From: Nitrospira sp.
GTDB lineage: Bacteria > Nitrospirota > Nitrospiria > Nitrospirales > Nitrospiraceae
Direction: 5' to 3'
Length of the DNA stretch: 64,000 nt
NCBI GenBank assembly: GCA_005116835.1
Contig: SWDM01000016.1
Coordinates: 314,351-378,350, forward strand
How positions within the stretch are numbered: position 1 is the stretch's first letter; the number at the start of each line of letters is the position of its first letter. The notes beneath the pieces were generated by a model. It saw only the letters and a list, made by a program, of their open reading frames with translations, was not told the origin of the DNA and ran no database searches. The translations under genes and the position numbers were made by a program. This document shows positions 33,854 through 43,340 of this stretch, one piece after another.

Positions 33854-35095
33854 ATGCCAATCACCTACTATCGTAACGCGCTCGCGATCCTTGCTGTGGC
33901 GACGTTTTGCACGGGATGGTCCATATATCAATCGTACGCATTCCCGGCTCTTGGGCAACCGAAGGATTGGATTTTGGGGCTGTCCCTGTTGTCGATACCC
34001 CTATGGTTGTTCAAACCGAAGTTCCAGCAACCCTTTCTGAAGGTGCCTCTCGTTGTCTGGTGCTTCGGCTTCGCCTTCGTGACGATGTTGTGGTTTTTCG
34101 GATCCTCCCAGTCCGAGATCGCTTGGCGGGAAGCGCGGGGGAGACTGTCGGCCATCATGTTGGTGCTGTCCTGCCTGATGATCTTTGCAAGCCCCAGCGC
34201 GGTCCGTTCGGCACGATGGGCGCTGGCCATCGCGGTGCTGTTCGGGACCACGCTCAATATCTATGAGTTTTTTGTGCCGATGACATTTAGCCTGATTCAG
34301 GGCCGTTCAGCCGGCCTCTATATCAACTCAAACACTTCGGGCGAAGCGCTGGTGCTCGGGATGATTCTCAGCGTGACGGTTCTTCCACAATTTTTTCGCG
34401 GTCCCTTTCTCCTGTTGACCGGACTCGGGATCTTTGCGACGTTCTCTCGCGGTAGTATCGCCGCTTGGCTCATCGCTGTGAGCGGCTTGCTCTTCTTTAC
34501 AAAGGGGGTGCGAGCGAGGGATGTGGTGTGGACGTTCTTGTTGAGCCTGCTCATTGTCGGCATCGTTCTTCTGCCGAAATTGGACGCCATCCTGACGTCG
34601 ATGGACCGGGCCGGGGTAATCAATAAGAACACTGAGGAACGGCTCGCATGGCTGACGAACCCCTCCGGCGTGTCCGACAATTCCAGTACTGCGCGCATCC
34701 AGGTTGCGCAACAAGCCTGGATGAAGTTTTCCGATCACCCTTGGGTTGGGAGTGGGACCGGAACGATGAAGGAAGCGTTCGACATTCCCCCGCATAACCA
34801 GTATCTGGCCCTTATGCTGGACCATGGCGCTTTAGGCGCGGCCATCGTGCCCCTGTTGATCCTGGCCCTCATCTGGAGAGCGCAGGGAGAGACGAGGCGC
34901 ATCGGACTCGTCTTCGGTACGATCACCTTGTGGCTGGCCTTCTTTACACACAACATATTGACCTATGAGCACAGTCTGGTCCCGTTCGCGCTACTGGCCG
35001 CCATGGTTTCGACAGAACCATTCCTGGTGCGTGCAGCCACGAAGGCCTCGGCGGAGGGTGAGGCGGATCTCGACAGGGCTTTGACGGGGGCATAG
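33854..35095 (+). CDS. O-antigen ligase/polymerase-like membrane protein (Wzy type)
   Basis: ATG 33854 follows AGAGGATACGCCG. The 413-aa protein has about ten hydrophobic helices and a large loop after residue 230 with NPSGVSDNSSTARIQVAQQ. The signature IPPHNQYLALMLDHGALGA matches the H-x-x-YL-x-G motif of the Wzy/WaaL O-antigen-ligase superfamily. In a locus with flippase, co-polymerase and export genes it most probably polymerises the repeat units. A ligase role cannot be excluded from sequence. Confidence 0.85.
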   Translation: MPITYYRNALAILAVATFCTGWSIYQSYAFPALGQPKDWILGLSLLSIPLWLFKPKFQQPFLKVPLVVWCFGFAFVTMLWFFGSSQSEIAWREARGRLSAIMLVLSCLMIFASPSAVRSARWALAIAVLFGTTLNIYEFFVPMTFSLIQGRSAGLYINSNTSGEALVLGMILSVTVLPQFFRGPFLLLTGLGIFATFSRGSIAAWLIAVSGLLFFTKGVRARDVVWTFLLSLLIVGIVLLPKLDAILTSMDRAGVINKNTEERLAWLTNPSGVSDNSSTARIQVAQQAWMKFSDHPWVGSGTGTMKEAFDIPPHNQYLALMLDHGALGAAIVPLLILALIWRAQGETRRIGLVFGTITLWLAFFTHNILTYEHSLVPFALLAAMVSTEPFLVRAATKASAEGEADLDRALTGA

Positions 35096-35200
35096 CTGGC
35101 TTCTTCCGTCTTGTCCTGAGCAGTACCGGTCGATCCAATGCCATGATGAAACCAGAGGATCATGGATGGAGACGTTACAAGTCGGCAGGAGCAAAAGAAC

Positions 35201-36382
35201 ATGCCGATTGTTGAAGGAACGAACAGGCCAATTTCGCTACTGTTTCTCGTCACGGATCTTGGCACAGGCGGAGCGCAGGAGATGCTGTACAAGCTTCTCT
35301 CTCGAATAGACCGCGCTCGGTTCACACCACAGGTTATCTCGCTGATGGATCATGGGCTTCTTACCCCAAAAATCCAGGCGCTGGGCATACCGGTGCACTC
35401 CTTGGGAATGCGTCGAGGCGTGCCAAATCCACTGGCTATACTGCGGCTGGCTCGGTGGCTGTGGCAACACCATCCGGATGTGATCCAAACATGGATGTAC
35501 CACGCAGACCTCGCCGGGTGCCTGGCCGCCCGATTGGTTGGACGCATCCCGGTGTCCTGGGGAATTCGCCACAGTGATCTCAGCCGGGAAGGAAATAACT
35601 CCCGTACTTTGCACATCGTGAAAATCTGCGCGCTGTTGTCTCGATGGTTGCCGACTCGGATTGTCTGTTGCTCAGAAGCCTCCCGGCTGGCCCATGTCGA
35701 AGCTTGGTATTCTTCCGAGAAAATGGTCGTGATTCCCAACGGCTTTGATGTCGACACCTTCATGCCTGACGCGGTAGCGCGCAACTCCATCCGAAAAGAG
35801 TTGGCCATTCCCGATGACGCCACGGTGATCGGAATGGCAGCCCGCTTTGAACCGATAAAAGACCATGAAAACTTCGTTCGAGCCGCGAGAATACTCTATC
35901 GAACCAGATCAAATGTCCATTTTGTGCTTTGCGGTCGGGGTGTGAGCTGGGATAGCGAAAAGCTGGTGAGGTGGATCGATGAAGCAGGCATTCGACATCG
36001 ATTTCATCTGTTGGGATTGCGCAATGATATGTCCAGTATCACCGCTGCCTTTGACATCGCCACGTTAACTTCCTTCGGTGAGGCGTTCCCGAACGTCGTC
36101 GGCGAGGCCATGAGTTGCGCAGTTCCCTGTGTCGTAACTGATGTGGGAGATACGGCTCGCATCGTGGGAGAGACCGGCACAGTCGTTCCTTCAAGAAATC
36201 CTGACGCCCTGGCAGAAGCCTGGGGGGAAATGCTGGATCTTGGCCCAGAGGGCCGATGTCGACTGGGCATGGCAGCCCGGGAACGTGTCAAAGAAAACTT
36301 CAGCCTGCCGAAGATTGTGGATTGGTATCAGAATATTTTCGAAGAACTCGCTTACGGCGTGCGTCATAAGAGAGCCCTCTAA
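35201..36382 (+). CDS. Glycosyltransferase family 4 (third)
   Basis: I prefer ATG 35201, nine bases after AGGAG; an upstream ATG at 35162 has a poorly spaced site. The protein opens SLLFLVTDLGTGGAQEMLY, has VVIPNGFDVDTFMPD, the hinge VIGMAARFEPIKDHENFVR, and LTSFGEAFPNVVGEAMSCA as the E-x7-E donor site, with VTDVGDTARIVGETGTVV after it. It is a retaining GT-B enzyme acting on the lipid-linked intermediate. Donor unknown. Confidence 0.9.
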   Translation: MPIVEGTNRPISLLFLVTDLGTGGAQEMLYKLLSRIDRARFTPQVISLMDHGLLTPKIQALGIPVHSLGMRRGVPNPLAILRLARWLWQHHPDVIQTWMYHADLAGCLAARLVGRIPVSWGIRHSDLSREGNNSRTLHIVKICALLSRWLPTRIVCCSEASRLAHVEAWYSSEKMVVIPNGFDVDTFMPDAVARNSIRKELAIPDDATVIGMAARFEPIKDHENFVRAARILYRTRSNVHFVLCGRGVSWDSEKLVRWIDEAGIRHRFHLLGLRNDMSSITAAFDIATLTSFGEAFPNVVGEAMSCAVPCVVTDVGDTARIVGETGTVVPSRNPDALAEAWGEMLDLGPEGRCRLGMAARERVKENFSLPKIVDWYQNIFEELAYGVRHKRAL

Positions 36383-36436
36383 CCCTCATTATTCGTGAAC
36401 GCTTCCGCTTCAAGCACCGATCCGCTGCGTTTACAC

Positions 36437-36530
36437 GTGAAGCGTCATTCGTGAAGCGTGAAGCGCAGGACGGAAAGAGTGTGTCTGTATCGTCGCATGC
36501 GAGATACGCTTCACGAATAACGCTTCACGA
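36437..36530. repeat. A-family palindromic repeat
   Basis: cgtgaagcgtcattcgtgaa and gcgtgaagcgcagg on the left are mirrored by gatacgcttcacgaataacg and cttcacg on the right, giving a long imperfect hairpin in the gap before the amidotransferase gene. A B-family half-copy (cattattcgtgaacgcttcc) precedes it at 36,388. Confidence 0.6.
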
Positions 36531-36549
36531 TTTTCAGAGAGAGCAACCT

Positions 36550-38511
36550 ATGTGCGGTATCAGTGGGTTTCTCGACACATCGCGGCGCAGGGGAGCTGAC
36601 GAGCTTCGGGACATCGTGCTCGATATGGCGAGCAGTCTCCGCCATCGGGGGCCTGACGACTTCGGCTCATGGGTCGATGCGGCAACGGGCATCGCGCTCG
36701 GGCATCGCCGCCTATCAATTGTGGATCTCTCTCCGCTCGGCCATCAGCCGATGCACTCAGCTTCCGGCCGCTATGCGCTCAGTTTCAACGGCGAGATATA
36801 CAATTTCAGAGCCCTGCGCGGAAAATTGGAAGACCTCGGACATTCATTCCGCGGCCATTCCGATACCGAGGTGATGCTCGCCTGCTTTTCGCGATGGGGC
36901 GTCCATCAGGCCCTGAAACTTTTCACCGGCATGTTTGCGTTTGCCTTGTGGGACCGTGAAGCGCGGCTGCTCTACCTGGCTCGCGACCGGTTCGGCGAGA
37001 AGCCCTTGTACTATGGGTGGATGGGGAAGACGTTCCTGTTCGCCTCGGAACTCAAGGCTCTGCGGGCCCATCCGGACTTCAAGGGGGACATTGATCGAGA
37101 CGTTCTGGCGCTCTATTTCCGATACGGCTACATTCCCGCTCCCTATTCGATCTATCGCGGTATCTCGAAGATCTTGCCTGGAACGGTCTTGACCCTGACG
37201 CCAGAAACCGGCTCCCCTCCAACTGTGACTCCCTATTGGTCCCTTCGAGCCGTCGCCGAACAGGGAACCGCAAACCCCTTCACCGGCACCGAGACGGAAG
37301 CAGTCGCGCGCTTGGATCAACTGCTGAGGGATGCGGTCAAGCTCCAGATGGAGGCGGACGTGCCGTTGGGCGCATTTTTGTCCGGCGGCGTGGATTCCTC
37401 GACCATCGTCGCGCTCATGCAGGGACAAAGCGCAGAGCCAGTGAGAACCTTCAGCATCGGATTTCACGAGGCGGCCTATGACGAAGCCCCCTACGCGAAA
37501 GCGGTGGCGAAGCATCTCGGGACAGCCCATACAGAGCTGTACGTGACGCCCGAAGAGGCCATGGCCGTCATCCCCCGCATCCCGACGCTCTACGACGAGC
37601 CATTTGCCGACCCTTCGCAAATCCCGACGTTTCTGGTTTCTCAATTGGCTCGGCGGGATGTGACCGTGAGCTTGTCGGGGGATGGCGGCGATGAACTGTT
37701 TGCAGGCTATTCCACCTACCTCTGGGGACTGCGTGCTTGGAATCAGATCGAGCGTATACCTCGATCCCTGCGGGCGTTGTCGGGGAAAGGCTTGACCCTG
37801 CTGTCGTCGGAAGCGTGGGAGTCCCTGTTTCGGATGATCGAACCGATTGTGCCGAAGCGCCTCCGGCAACGGAACCTCGGATCTAAGTTCAGAGCAATTG
37901 CCGGCCTCCTCCCCGCAGAAAGCGCTGAAGCCTTGTATCAGGCAATCCTTACCCACTGGGAGGCTCCCGGCTCGTTGGTCATCGGGGCTTCGGAACCTCT
38001 AACTCCCTTGACGGATCGGACCCAGTGGGGAAATTTTCCCGACCTGCTCCGGCGCATGATGTACAACGACGCGCTGATGTATTTGCCCGACGACATCCTC
38101 GTGAAAGTGGACCGGGCCGGTATGGGCGTGGGCCTCGAAACGCGCGTGCCCCTGCTAGACCATCGTGTGGTCGAGTTTGCCTGGCAGCTCCCTGACTCGA
38201 TGAAAATTCGCGATGGGCGCGGGAAGTGGATCCTCCGGCAAGTGCTCTCCCGTTACCTTCCTCCCTCGCTGATCGACCGGCCCAAGATGGGGTTCGGGGT
38301 GCCGATCGGCGCCTGGCTCCGCGGTCCCCTGAAGGAATGGGCCGAGGCGCTGTTGGATGAGAAGCGGCTGAAAGACCAAGGGTTCCTCAATCCAGACCCC
38401 ATCCGGAACACATGGAACGAGCACCTCTCAGGGACATCGAATTGGGAAACCCCCTTGTGGGATGCGCTCCTGTTCCAATCCTGGTTGGAACAAGAGCGGC
38501 AGGATTTGTAA
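36550..38511 (+). CDS. asnB: Asparagine-synthase-type amidotransferase
   Basis: The start is ATG 36550, because class II amidotransferases need Cys at position 2 after Met removal (MCGISGFLDTS); the longer frame upstream is repeat sequence. The N-terminal glutaminase shows SLRHRGPDDFG, LGHRRLSIVDL and NGEIYN. The synthetase half has the PPi-loop LGAFLSGGVDSSTIVALMQ and YDEPFADPSQIPTF, then LSGDGGDELFAGYSTY. In exosortase/exopolysaccharide loci such proteins probably amidate a sugar acid or a modifying group, not free aspartate. That role is inferred. Confidence 0.9.
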   Translation: MCGISGFLDTSRRRGADELRDIVLDMASSLRHRGPDDFGSWVDAATGIALGHRRLSIVDLSPLGHQPMHSASGRYALSFNGEIYNFRALRGKLEDLGHSFRGHSDTEVMLACFSRWGVHQALKLFTGMFAFALWDREARLLYLARDRFGEKPLYYGWMGKTFLFASELKALRAHPDFKGDIDRDVLALYFRYGYIPAPYSIYRGISKILPGTVLTLTPETGSPPTVTPYWSLRAVAEQGTANPFTGTETEAVARLDQLLRDAVKLQMEADVPLGAFLSGGVDSSTIVALMQGQSAEPVRTFSIGFHEAAYDEAPYAKAVAKHLGTAHTELYVTPEEAMAVIPRIPTLYDEPFADPSQIPTFLVSQLARRDVTVSLSGDGGDELFAGYSTYLWGLRAWNQIERIPRSLRALSGKGLTLLSSEAWESLFRMIEPIVPKRLRQRNLGSKFRAIAGLLPAESAEALYQAILTHWEAPGSLVIGASEPLTPLTDRTQWGNFPDLLRRMMYNDALMYLPDDILVKVDRAGMGVGLETRVPLLDHRVVEFAWQLPDSMKIRDGRGKWILRQVLSRYLPPSLIDRPKMGFGVPIGAWLRGPLKEWAEALLDEKRLKDQGFLNPDPIRNTWNEHLSGTSNWETPLWDALLFQSWLEQERQDL

Positions 38512-38546
38512 CGCGGTGGCTAAAAAAGCCGGAGATTGAGACTGCT

Positions 38547-39467
38547 ATGAACTACATGCTTCCTGCCGCAAAACAACTATTTCTAGAAGTCAATCCGCTA
38601 CCGGACGAGACCGCGACCACCCGTGCTCAAATGGAAAAAGAGTTCTTCTCGTCCGTGCGTTTAAGCAATGGCGTGTTTAAGACAACCTCGACCCTGCGAT
38701 TGGACGATGTGAATAAGGCCTTGATTGCTCTGTTCCAGGATCTCGGCGTCGCGCCTAAGACCTTCCTCGATGTCGCTGTGTCTTCAGGCATTTCTACGAT
38801 TGAGTGGTTCGAATCACTGCAACAGGCGAGCTTGAAACCGAGCATGACTGCGACTGATTTGACCATGACCGCCTATCTGGTGAGGCTGTTCAGCTGGTGC
38901 AACGTGCTGGTCGATAAGGAAGGATTTCCCCTTCAGTACGAGTGTGGCGGCTTTGCCTTGCGCCCTTGGTCCCCTAAACGATACTACGTTTTGGGAGATT
39001 GGTTCTTAACCCTTCTCTACCGCACCCTGTACCGGCGGTTTGGGCAACGGCTTGGTCTTTTGAACCGCCTCAAATCATTAGAGGGAAATCCGCCGCCGAT
39101 AAATGATCCTGTGATCAAGGCTCGAATACAGCTGGTCACGTGGCGGCTGCGGGACAATACAAATATTGAATTGCTCGACGATGATATTACCCAGCCAACC
39201 CCACCACATTTAAGAGGCAGATTCGAGGTGATCAGGGCGGCGAATATTCTTAATCGGGATTACTTCTCGATCCCTCAACTTCGTGAGGCAGTGATAAACC
39301 TCCGTAGCCGATTGGTAGGGCCTGGAACCTTCCTGATCGTTGTATGCACGGAAGAAACAGACAGCAATCACGGAACCGTATTCCGTCTTAGCCATACAGG
39401 ATCTTTCGAAGCGCTGACGCGTATCGGCAGGGGATCCGAAATCGAGGATATTGTGCTGAGTGTCTGA
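38547..39467 (+). CDS. Putative SAM-dependent methyltransferase
   Basis: ATG 38547 is taken as start; a longer frame overlaps asnB and has no family support. The central part has a Rossmann methyltransferase order: motif I TFLDVAVSSGISTIEWFES, a following acidic loop TATDLTMTAY, NIELLDDDITQPTP, then FEVIRAANILNRDYFSIPQ and LVGPGTFLIVVCTEETD. The arrangement recalls CheR-like or sugar methyltransferases. The glycine-rich loop is atypical (AVSSGIS), so activity is uncertain. It lies 35 bases after asnB in the same direction, so a role in the same modification is possible. Confidence 0.6.
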   Translation: MNYMLPAAKQLFLEVNPLPDETATTRAQMEKEFFSSVRLSNGVFKTTSTLRLDDVNKALIALFQDLGVAPKTFLDVAVSSGISTIEWFESLQQASLKPSMTATDLTMTAYLVRLFSWCNVLVDKEGFPLQYECGGFALRPWSPKRYYVLGDWFLTLLYRTLYRRFGQRLGLLNRLKSLEGNPPPINDPVIKARIQLVTWRLRDNTNIELLDDDITQPTPPHLRGRFEVIRAANILNRDYFSIPQLREAVINLRSRLVGPGTFLIVVCTEETDSNHGTVFRLSHTGSFEALTRIGRGSEIEDIVLSV

Positions 39468-39476
39468 GAGGATCTT

Positions 39477-39755
39477 ATGACACCGGTCTCTCGTTACTGG
39501 TCATTACGGTGCATGCCGTGGATCTTTGTTCTGTGGGCCGTGACGGCCTGCTCAAGTTCCGACAGCACATCGACGACGGGGCCGGAAGAAACCGTCGCGC
39601 TTACATGCCCGGACGGACCTCCTCCTGTTCCAGAGTCCTTTCTAACCGAAACGCCAAGCACAGGTTTTGCCATCTTGCGTTCTCACTCCAAGCGCAACAG
39701 TACCAGTCCTGATGGACAGAGATGCTGGCAAGCCAAAGAGATCCTATCGAAATAA
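39477..39755 (+). pseudogene. Truncated duplicate of the propeller lipoprotein gene
   Basis: The frame opens MTPVSRYWSLRCMPWIFVL and has a lipobox-like AVTACSSSDST, followed by ESFLTETPSTGFAILRSHS. These match the beginning of the next gene (MTPISHYLSARSLRWIF, AIAACSNTNST, DSLITETPTGGFTILR). After about 70 residues it loses the match and ends. It keeps a better ribosome site (GAGAGGATCTT) than the full gene. The order suggests a tandem duplication with loss of the body of the first copy. A short secreted lipopeptide could still be made. Confidence 0.65.
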
Positions 39756-39893
39756 GAGTGAGGAAGACCGTGAGACCTTGATCCCTGCCTGTCCCATGGT
39801 GATCCCCCGAAAGTTGGCATGGCTTTGGCTCTTGCAAGGCCGTCGATTCCGCTCCTGCCTGATGTGCCCAGGAGTTCGTAGAAAAAAGAACCT

Positions 39894-41234
39894 ATGACAC
39901 CGATCTCTCATTACCTCTCAGCGCGTTCCCTGCGATGGATCTTTGCCGCCTGCGCTATTGCGGCCTGTTCCAATACCAACAGCACGTCAGTTCAGACATC
40001 GGCTCCAGATTCGCTTATCACCGAAACGCCGACCGGAGGGTTTACTATCCTTCGCGAGCGAGATCCTCTTCCGCCATTGCCCAAGGCTGGAGATACGTTT
40101 ACCGATCCTACTTTCGGTACGACCATTCTGCGATTGACCGACGGCGCCGACGGCAACCAGGAAATGGGGGTCCAATACTCCTACTGGCCCGCATTCAACA
40201 GCGACAGCACGCGCATTCACGTGAATGGCAAGTATGGCCCGTCCCGCAGCGTGTTCTTTACTTTCGATCCGGCGACTCTAACTGCCGGGTCTCCTTTCAA
40301 ACTGGAGATCCCCCCTCCGGAGGGTTTCCTGTTGGAGCGCTCCGACATGATCTGGAGCGGCATCGATCCAGATCTGATTTATGGACATAACGGACATGTC
40401 GATGCCAGTGGAGGCGCCCCTCGGCAGCTTTGGGCCTACGATCTGGTCTTGCGGCAATATACGAAGATCAAAGACTTTTCCAGCGTACTGCTACCGGATG
40501 GCTCCAGCTTATTGTTGCCGGATGGCAATCTGGCCCAAATGAGCAAGAGCCTGGATGACCAGGTATTTGCCTTCACCCTCACGGATGCCACTGGCTTGCC
40601 GGCAGGCTATTTCGCTTGGGATCGCGGTCGCGATCAAATCCTAGTCCGGGAAGTGGTCCCACTTCTCGATGAAGTGCAGGTGGATAAATCTGGGCGGTAT
40701 CTGATTGTAGTCTATGACGGTGGGAATGATGACATTTTCGACCTCGCAGCCTCCCCGCCGACATTGATCGCCAAACTCACACGAGCGGAGGGCTTCGGAT
40801 TCGTCCATCGCGATACAGGGATGGGAACCATCGTCACTGCCTTCCCGACCGATGCCCTTGGATTTCGACGACTCGCAACGCCGAGGGACGTGAAATCGTT
40901 GATCCAGGGACATTGGTCCTATCATACACAGCAGGACCATGTCTCGATGTTGGCAGACAACGAGCGCTGGGTATTGAGCAGTCGTTTTTCCACCAGCGGG
41001 GGACCGGTCCTGAACCCCTTCGACAATGAGATCGTGCAAGTCGCTACAGACGGCAGCGACCGTGTGCGTCGGATCGCTCATCACAGAAGTGTCGTTAGTA
41101 TTTTTGAGGATCAGCCGAAGGCCTCGATCAGTCGAGACGGACGACATGTTGCCTTTACCAGTAATTGGGGAACGATCGGTGGACGCAGGGACGTCTATCT
41201 CGTCGTCAACATTCCCCCAGCCCCCACAAGTTAA
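39894..41234 (+). CDS. Secreted propeller-like lipoprotein
   Basis: A signal peptide with lipobox (FAACAIAACSNTNS) precedes a beta-rich protein: FTDPTFGTTILRLTDGADG, SYWPAFNSDSTRIHVNGKY, QLWAYDLVLRQYTKIKDFS, YLIVVYDGGNDDIFDL and a closing SISRDGRHVAFTSNWGT. Repeats of 'SxDGxxxAF' and 'YDL' type suggest a WD40/TolB-like propeller. It is related to the product of 54,448-55,668 and, in part, to oligogalacturonate-lyase-like propellers. A lyase role on the polysaccharide is possible but not shown. The ribosome site is weak. Confidence 0.65.
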   Translation: MTPISHYLSARSLRWIFAACAIAACSNTNSTSVQTSAPDSLITETPTGGFTILRERDPLPPLPKAGDTFTDPTFGTTILRLTDGADGNQEMGVQYSYWPAFNSDSTRIHVNGKYGPSRSVFFTFDPATLTAGSPFKLEIPPPEGFLLERSDMIWSGIDPDLIYGHNGHVDASGGAPRQLWAYDLVLRQYTKIKDFSSVLLPDGSSLLLPDGNLAQMSKSLDDQVFAFTLTDATGLPAGYFAWDRGRDQILVREVVPLLDEVQVDKSGRYLIVVYDGGNDDIFDLAASPPTLIAKLTRAEGFGFVHRDTGMGTIVTAFPTDALGFRRLATPRDVKSLIQGHWSYHTQQDHVSMLADNERWVLSSRFSTSGGPVLNPFDNEIVQVATDGSDRVRRIAHHRSVVSIFEDQPKASISRDGRHVAFTSNWGTIGGRRDVYLVVNIPPAPTS

Positions 41235-41283
41235 CCAGCATGATTCATGACGGTTCGTCGCGACAGCGCCAGGACGCGCGTTC

Positions 41284-41346
41284 GTCGTGAAGCGTGAAGC
41301 CTCCGACTCCGGAACGAAATACGCTTCACGAACGACGTTTCACGCA
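41284..41346. repeat. A-family palindromic repeat
   Basis: cgtgaagcgtgaagcctccg on the left and atacgcttcacgaacgacg on the right pair over cgtgaagcgt/acgcttcacg exactly. A 'cagcatgattcatgacggtt' fragment of the B family lies 45 bases before it. The element fills the gap between the lipoprotein and deacetylase genes. Confidence 0.65.
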
Positions 41347-41387
41347 TAAGGCGACAGGAATGAGCATGCCTGCTCAGGAGTTTGGCA

Positions 41388-42428
41388 ATGACCAACAGCA
41401 AGCCCGGCACGATGGTGGTGAGTCTCGATCTGGAATTGGCCTGGGGACGGTTCGATCACCATCCCCTCCCCATACTCGAACACGAGTCGCTGCAGGAACG
41501 GAAACATATCACGCCCCTCTTAGAGCTCTTCGACCGCTACGATATCCCTGTGACCTGGGCGGTGGTCGGCCATCTCATGCTTGAGAAATGTCTCCGCAAT
41601 CGCCACGGCATCGCGCACCCCGATCTGATTCCCCACGCGTACTATTCCTGGTTCCCGCTCGATTGGTATTGCTTTGACCCCTGCACGACCGTCGACGCCG
41701 CTCCGGCCTGGTATGCGCCGGATATTGTCGAGTGGATTCGCCACGCGCGCGTCCGGCATGAAATCGGATCACATTCATTCGGCCATATCTGTTATGGAGA
41801 CCCGGAATGCACTCCCTCCGCCGCCTTGGCCGATCTGAACGCCGCGCTTGAAGCAGCCGCGCGGCAGGGGATTGTGCTGAAAAGTTTTGTCTTTCCTCGC
41901 AATCAGGTCGGCCATCTGGATCTCCTCAAGCATTTCGGATTGCGGTCCTATCGGGGAGCGGAGCCTCCTCTCATCCGCGCCGACAACCGACTGTTCAACA
42001 AGACCCTGCGTTATCTGGATCAGTTGCTCGCGCTTCGGCCCAGGGACGTACGGGCGGAAGAAGTACTGCCTGGCCTGTGGAACCTCCCAGGCAATCATTT
42101 TTTCATCGCGCGCGACGGGATGCGCAGGATGATTCCAATGGCCAGCCGCGTGCTGAAAGGGAAGCGCGGCATCACGCATGCGGTGAAGACCGGCGGGCTC
42201 TATCACCTCTGGTTTCCCCCATTCAACCTGAACAAGGATACCGAGGCCATGATGTCCGGCTTGGCCAGGATCTTCGAGTACGCCTATCGCATGCGCGAAC
42301 AGGGGCTGCTTGAGATCCTCACCATGGATGACTATGCGCGGCAGCTGGCGCGTGAGAAGCAGGAAGGATCCCCTGGAATGGAAGAAAGCCTTCTGGAGCA
42401 ACAGACGGAGGCGCAATTGTCGGTGTAG
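41388..42428 (+). CDS. Polysaccharide deacetylase (NodB-like), first
   Basis: ATG 41388 is seven bases after CAGGAG; a TTG two codons earlier is too close to the site. The NodB-like fold shows VVSLDLELAWG (strand with the catalytic Asp), YDIPVTWAVVGHLMLE, HEIGSHSFGH (zinc His pair), and SFVFPRNQVGHLDLLKHFG. The C-terminal part has GGLYHLWFPPFNLNKDTEA. Such enzymes deacetylate N-acetyl-hexosamines. No signal peptide is seen, so it probably acts on the lipid-linked precursor in the cytosol. Confidence 0.87.
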   Translation: MTNSKPGTMVVSLDLELAWGRFDHHPLPILEHESLQERKHITPLLELFDRYDIPVTWAVVGHLMLEKCLRNRHGIAHPDLIPHAYYSWFPLDWYCFDPCTTVDAAPAWYAPDIVEWIRHARVRHEIGSHSFGHICYGDPECTPSAALADLNAALEAAARQGIVLKSFVFPRNQVGHLDLLKHFGLRSYRGAEPPLIRADNRLFNKTLRYLDQLLALRPRDVRAEEVLPGLWNLPGNHFFIARDGMRRMIPMASRVLKGKRGITHAVKTGGLYHLWFPPFNLNKDTEAMMSGLARIFEYAYRMREQGLLEILTMDDYARQLAREKQEGSPGMEESLLEQQTEAQLSV

Positions 42429-42503
42429 GGGGAGCCTGCCGCTGAGTATTGTCGCAGCAAGCCGTCAAGAATAATGCGGGCGAGCATAGGAGGGTTATCA
42501 CAC

Positions 42504-43340
42504 ATGCGTTCATCTAGCGAGACTGACCGTTACAGGAGGCTCACCGCCGGAGTGCCGGGCCGGCAAGCTAGCTTAGCGCCTCGCACCATCATCAGTGCGA
42601 CCTATCTCATGCTGTTCACGGCATCCATCCTGCTGTTCCTCTCGATCGATACCCTGGCCTGGTTGGCCGAGGAAGACGGTCCCATCGAGAATGCCGGGGC
42701 TCTCTGTTTCCTGCTCGCCGGCATCCTCTTTCTCATGACTGCCCGCCAGACATCGGGGCTCCACAGACAATCCGGCGCCAACCACACTGAAAGCTCTCTG
42801 GTCCTGTACGCTCTCGGAGCCCTCCTCCTCGTCTGTTTCGGCGAGGAAATTAGCTGGGGACATCGGCTGTTTCACTTTTCCGTCCCTTCTTGGCTCGAGG
42901 CCATCAATCAGCAAGGCGAGTGGAACCTGCACAATCTCACCTGGTTTCAAGCGCATACAACGGAAGGCGTGAGAAAATCGTTCTGGGCGCGCCTGATCGA
43001 CATGAATCGCCTCCTGGCCATCTTCCAGCTGACCGTCTTCACGCTGGTACCGGTTCTCACCGCCTACTCCGCAACCTTCCGCACATGGATGGCGCGTATC
43101 GGGCTCCCGGTTGTCCCATGGTGGATCGCCGGCCTTATGCCAGTTCATTTCCTCGCTTCACAGGCACTCTACACGATCATCGGCGGGGACGGGGGTCTGA
43201 TCCTGGGTGATGCGCTCGATGAATCCAAGGAAACTTTGAGGGCCTTTATCTTTCTCGTGATCGCCATCTGGACGTACACACAGACCACCGTGTCACGCGT
43301 CTCATCGGGCAAACGGCCACTCGAAGCGGTCAGACCCTAA
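42504..43340 (+). CDS. Polytopic membrane protein of unknown function
   Basis: ATG 42504 is nine bases after AGGAGGG; an earlier ATG at 42474 lies in a B-family repeat half. Seven or so hydrophobic segments are visible, with the loop motif LLLVCFGEEISWGHRLFHF and, later, NLHNLTWFQAHTTEGVRK. The 'GEEISWG' sequence is conserved in a widespread family of uncharacterised membrane proteins and has paired Glu and Trp residues that look catalytic. Position suggests a part in polysaccharide export or modification. Confidence 0.7.
   Translation: MRSSSETDRYRRLTAGVPGRQASLAPRTIISATYLMLFTASILLFLSIDTLAWLAEEDGPIENAGALCFLLAGILFLMTARQTSGLHRQSGANHTESSLVLYALGALLLVCFGEEISWGHRLFHFSVPSWLEAINQQGEWNLHNLTWFQAHTTEGVRKSFWARLIDMNRLLAIFQLTVFTLVPVLTAYSATFRTWMARIGLPVVPWWIAGLMPVHFLASQALYTIIGGDGGLILGDALDESKETLRAFIFLVIAIWTYTQTTVSRVSSGKRPLEAVRP

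Noticed and set aside
36844-37956. 370-codon minus-strand frame
   Set aside because: It is the mirror of asnB, whose glutaminase and PPi-loop motifs leave no doubt about the coding strand.
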